A stretch of DNA of 15,952 nt, taken from the NCBI GenBank assembly GCA_946539475.1, contig CAMNHM010000060.1, forward strand, positions 1 to 15,952. The letters are read 5' to 3'. Source of the DNA: an uncultured Prevotellaceae bacterium. GTDB taxonomy: Bacteria > Bacteroidota > Bacteroidia > Bacteroidales > Bacteroidaceae. The position numbers and the translations under genes are program-made. This document shows, one piece after another, positions 14,794-15,952 of this stretch (its first letter is position 1; every line of letters starts with the position of its first letter). The notes beneath the pieces are model-generated. The model made no database searches and was not told where the DNA came from. It saw nothing but the letters and a program-made list of their open reading frames with translations.

Positions 14794-15952
14794 CTACACC
14801 TCCTCGTTCTCCGTGCGGGCAATGATCTCGTTCTGCAGTTGCTCGGTCATGTCGTTGAAGTAGTCGCTGTATCCAGCCACGCGCACCAGCAGGTCACGAT
14901 AGTTGTCAGGATGTCGCTGGGCGTCGAGCAGCGTCTCTGTGTCGACGATGTTAAACTGGATGTGATGTCCGCCAAATTTGAAGTAAGTACGAATCAGCGA
15001 AGCCAGCTTGCGCTGGTCTTCTTCCCTTCTCAGCAGCTGCGGCACGAAGCGCATGTTGAGCAGCGTGCCTCCGCTCTTCGTCTGGTCGAGCTTTCCCAGC
15101 GACTTGACGACCGCCGTCGGCCCGTAGGTGTCAGCACCATGAGCCGGCGATGTGCCGTCGCTGATGGCGAAGTGGGCAAAGCGTCCGTTGGGCGTTGCGC
15201 CGCAGACGCTGCCGAAGTAGTTGTGGCAGGTGGTAGAGAGCATGTTCAGCTGCGTCTTTCCGCCACGGGTGTTAGGACGTCCCTCGATGGCTTTCACCAG
15301 GTCGTCGTAGACGCGCACGGCAATCTCGTCGGCATAGGCATCGTCGTTGCCGAAGAAGGGAGAATGGTTGCGGATGTACTGGCGCATAACAGCCCCCTCT
15401 CCGGCTCCCAAGGGGGCTTCTTTACCTTGTTGGACATTTGTGTCCCCCTCGGGGGACGAAAGGGGGGCTCCCCAGTTGTTCTTGCATGCCTCCAGAATCT
15501 GGTCCATCGTATATCGGCGGTCCTCGAAGACGTGCTTCTTCAGCGTAGTAAAACAGTCGGTGATGGTGCCCAGGCCGGTACACTGTATATAGGTGGTATT
15601 GTAGCGTGCGCCGCCGCTATAGTAGTCGCGTCCCTTCTCGATGCAGTCGTCGATGTAGAGGCTGAGGAAGGTGGCAGGGGCATAGAGCGAGAACATCCGC
15701 TCGATGTAGTTGTTGACGGCGAGCTTCAGGTTGACGAAGTAGACCATCTGCCGATGCCATGCATCGTAGAGCTGCTCAAACGACGTAAACGTCCGCGGGT
15801 CGCCGGTCTCCAGCCCCAGCTTCTTGCCAGTCTCGGGGTCGAAGCCATTATTGAGGGTGATCTCCAGGATCTTGGGGGTGTTGAGGTAGCCCGTCAGCAG
15901 ATAGGCCTCCTTGCCGAAGGATGCAACCTCGATGCAGCCTGAGCAACCTCCC
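14794..15952 (-). CDS. hypD: Glycyl radical enzyme, probably trans-4-hydroxy-L-proline dehydratase; C-terminal half
   Basis: About 385 residues are visible; the 5' half lies beyond the right edge (family about 780-800 aa). The catalytic cysteine motif SGCIE is at the edge (Cys codon 15934-15936, followed by Ile-Glu), and the radical glycine is in RVAGYSDYF (Gly codon 14872-14874). Eliminases and decarboxylases share this GCxE form, and it separates them from pyruvate formate-lyase. The segments FGKEAYLLTGY, PKILEITLNNG, ETGDPRTF, DDCIEKGRDY, GGARYN and GHHIQFN follow, from memory, C. difficile HypD closely, so HypD is the best call. HypD dehydrates 4-hydroxyproline to pyrroline-5-carboxylate. 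The substrate-binding N-terminal half is not visible, so another dehydratase is possible. An in-frame palindromic insert (15391-15472) adds about 22 residues between NNW and VMRQY. The activase gene follows 10 bases downstream. Confidence 0.85.
   Translation of the reverse strand, partial: GGCSGCIEVASFGKEAYLLTGYLNTPKILEITLNNGFDPETGKKLGLETGDPRTFTSFEQLYDAWHRQMVYFVNLKLAVNNYIERMFSLYAPATFLSLYIDDCIEKGRDYYSGGARYNTTYIQCTGLGTITDCFTTLKKHVFEDRRYTMDQILEACKNNWGAPLSSPEGDTNVQQGKEAPLGAGEGAVMRQYIRNHSPFFGNDDAYADEIAVRVYDDLVKAIEGRPNTRGGKTQLNMLSTTCHNYFGSVCGATPNGRFAHFAISDGTSPAHGADTYGPTAVVKSLGKLDQTKSGGTLLNMRFVPQLLRREEDQRKLASLIRTYFKFGGHHIQFNIVDTETLLDAQRHPDNYRDLLVRVAGYSDYFNDMTEQLQNEIIARTENEEV
15391..15472 (-). repeat. 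GC-rich palindromic element read in frame within the glycyl radical enzyme gene
   Basis: Plus-strand AGCCCCCT (15391-15398) pairs with AGGGGGCT (15411-15418) across 12 bases. A second palindrome, GTCCCCCTCGGGGGAC, is at 15442-15457, and an alternative stem GGACA/TGTCC is at 15432-15445. The right end AGGGGGGCT (15461-15469) is again complementary to the left end, and GGCTCCC occurs at 15403-15409 and 15466-15472. On the coding strand the region encodes 27 residues rich in Gly, Pro, Ala and Glu, with GAPL and EAPLGA as related sub-units. The related HypD enzyme has only about five residues (EGYEA) there. The flanking protein is intact and in frame. Exact ends and any target duplication cannot be fixed without an uninterrupted relative. 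Confidence 0.75.

Noticed and set aside
15391..15472. The GC hairpins as an intrinsic terminator of the glycyl radical enzyme gene
   Set aside because: They lie mid-gene, no T-run follows in the direction of transcription, and the reading frame continues with conserved motifs to the radical glycine.
14731..15942. A 403-codon plus-strand open frame opposite the glycyl radical enzyme
   Set aside because: It is antisense to catalytic motifs (GCIE, RVAGYS), has no family signature, and crosses the activase/enzyme boundary.
1..15952. CRISPR arrays, tRNA or rRNA genes, transposases, phage genes
   Set aside because: I looked for regularly spaced repeats, tRNA-like arms, integrase/transposase motifs and rRNA landmarks on both strands and saw none.

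Overview
The window reads as chromosomal DNA from an anaerobic Bacteroidetes species, most likely a Prevotella-like member of Bacteroidales. The grounds are four copies of the Bacteroidetes -7 promoter box (TAnnTTTG), a short primary sigma factor without region 1.1, weak or absent Shine-Dalgarno sequences at most genes, a secreted pectin lyase with a type IX-like C-terminal tail, and an oxygen-sensitive glycyl radical enzyme. The DNA is GC-rich for the group. The species is inferred, not proven.

Layout. (1) 1-607, minus strand: 5' part of asnA (ammonia-dependent asparagine synthetase), with a clean promoter at 665-695. (2) 832-9219, plus strand: a carbohydrate unit of three closely spaced genes. 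These are a giant PL11 rhamnogalacturonan lyase (1499 aa), a GH3 exo-glycosidase and a XylE-type sugar/proton symporter, and the unit ends at a strong intrinsic terminator. The lyase would cut pectin backbone outside the cell, the GH3 would trim oligosaccharides in the periplasm, and the symporter would import the monosaccharide. (3) 9244-11162: ruvC overlapped by a ModF-like double ABC ATPase. (4) 11230-12256: rpoD, the primary sigma factor, with its own promoter and terminator. (5) 12284-13839: trmD and a type II pantothenate kinase. (6) 13875-15952, minus strand: a radical-SAM activase and the C-terminal half of its glycyl radical enzyme partner, which best resembles trans-4-hydroxy-L-proline dehydratase (HypD). 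This pair is convergent with the pantothenate kinase gene.

The most unusual structure is at 15391-15472. A GC-rich palindromic sequence made of two hairpins with related ends lies inside the glycyl radical enzyme gene and is read through in frame. It adds about 22 Gly/Pro/Glu-rich residues that the family does not normally have. It looks like a small protein-coding palindromic repeat, comparable in principle to the Rickettsia palindromic elements. Other points of note are a ruvC transcript that should be almost leaderless, an ABC protein whose first ATP site lacks the catalytic glutamate, and the lyase's roughly 890-residue extension of autotransporter-like beta repeats. I saw no tRNA, rRNA, CRISPR array, transposase or prophage gene.
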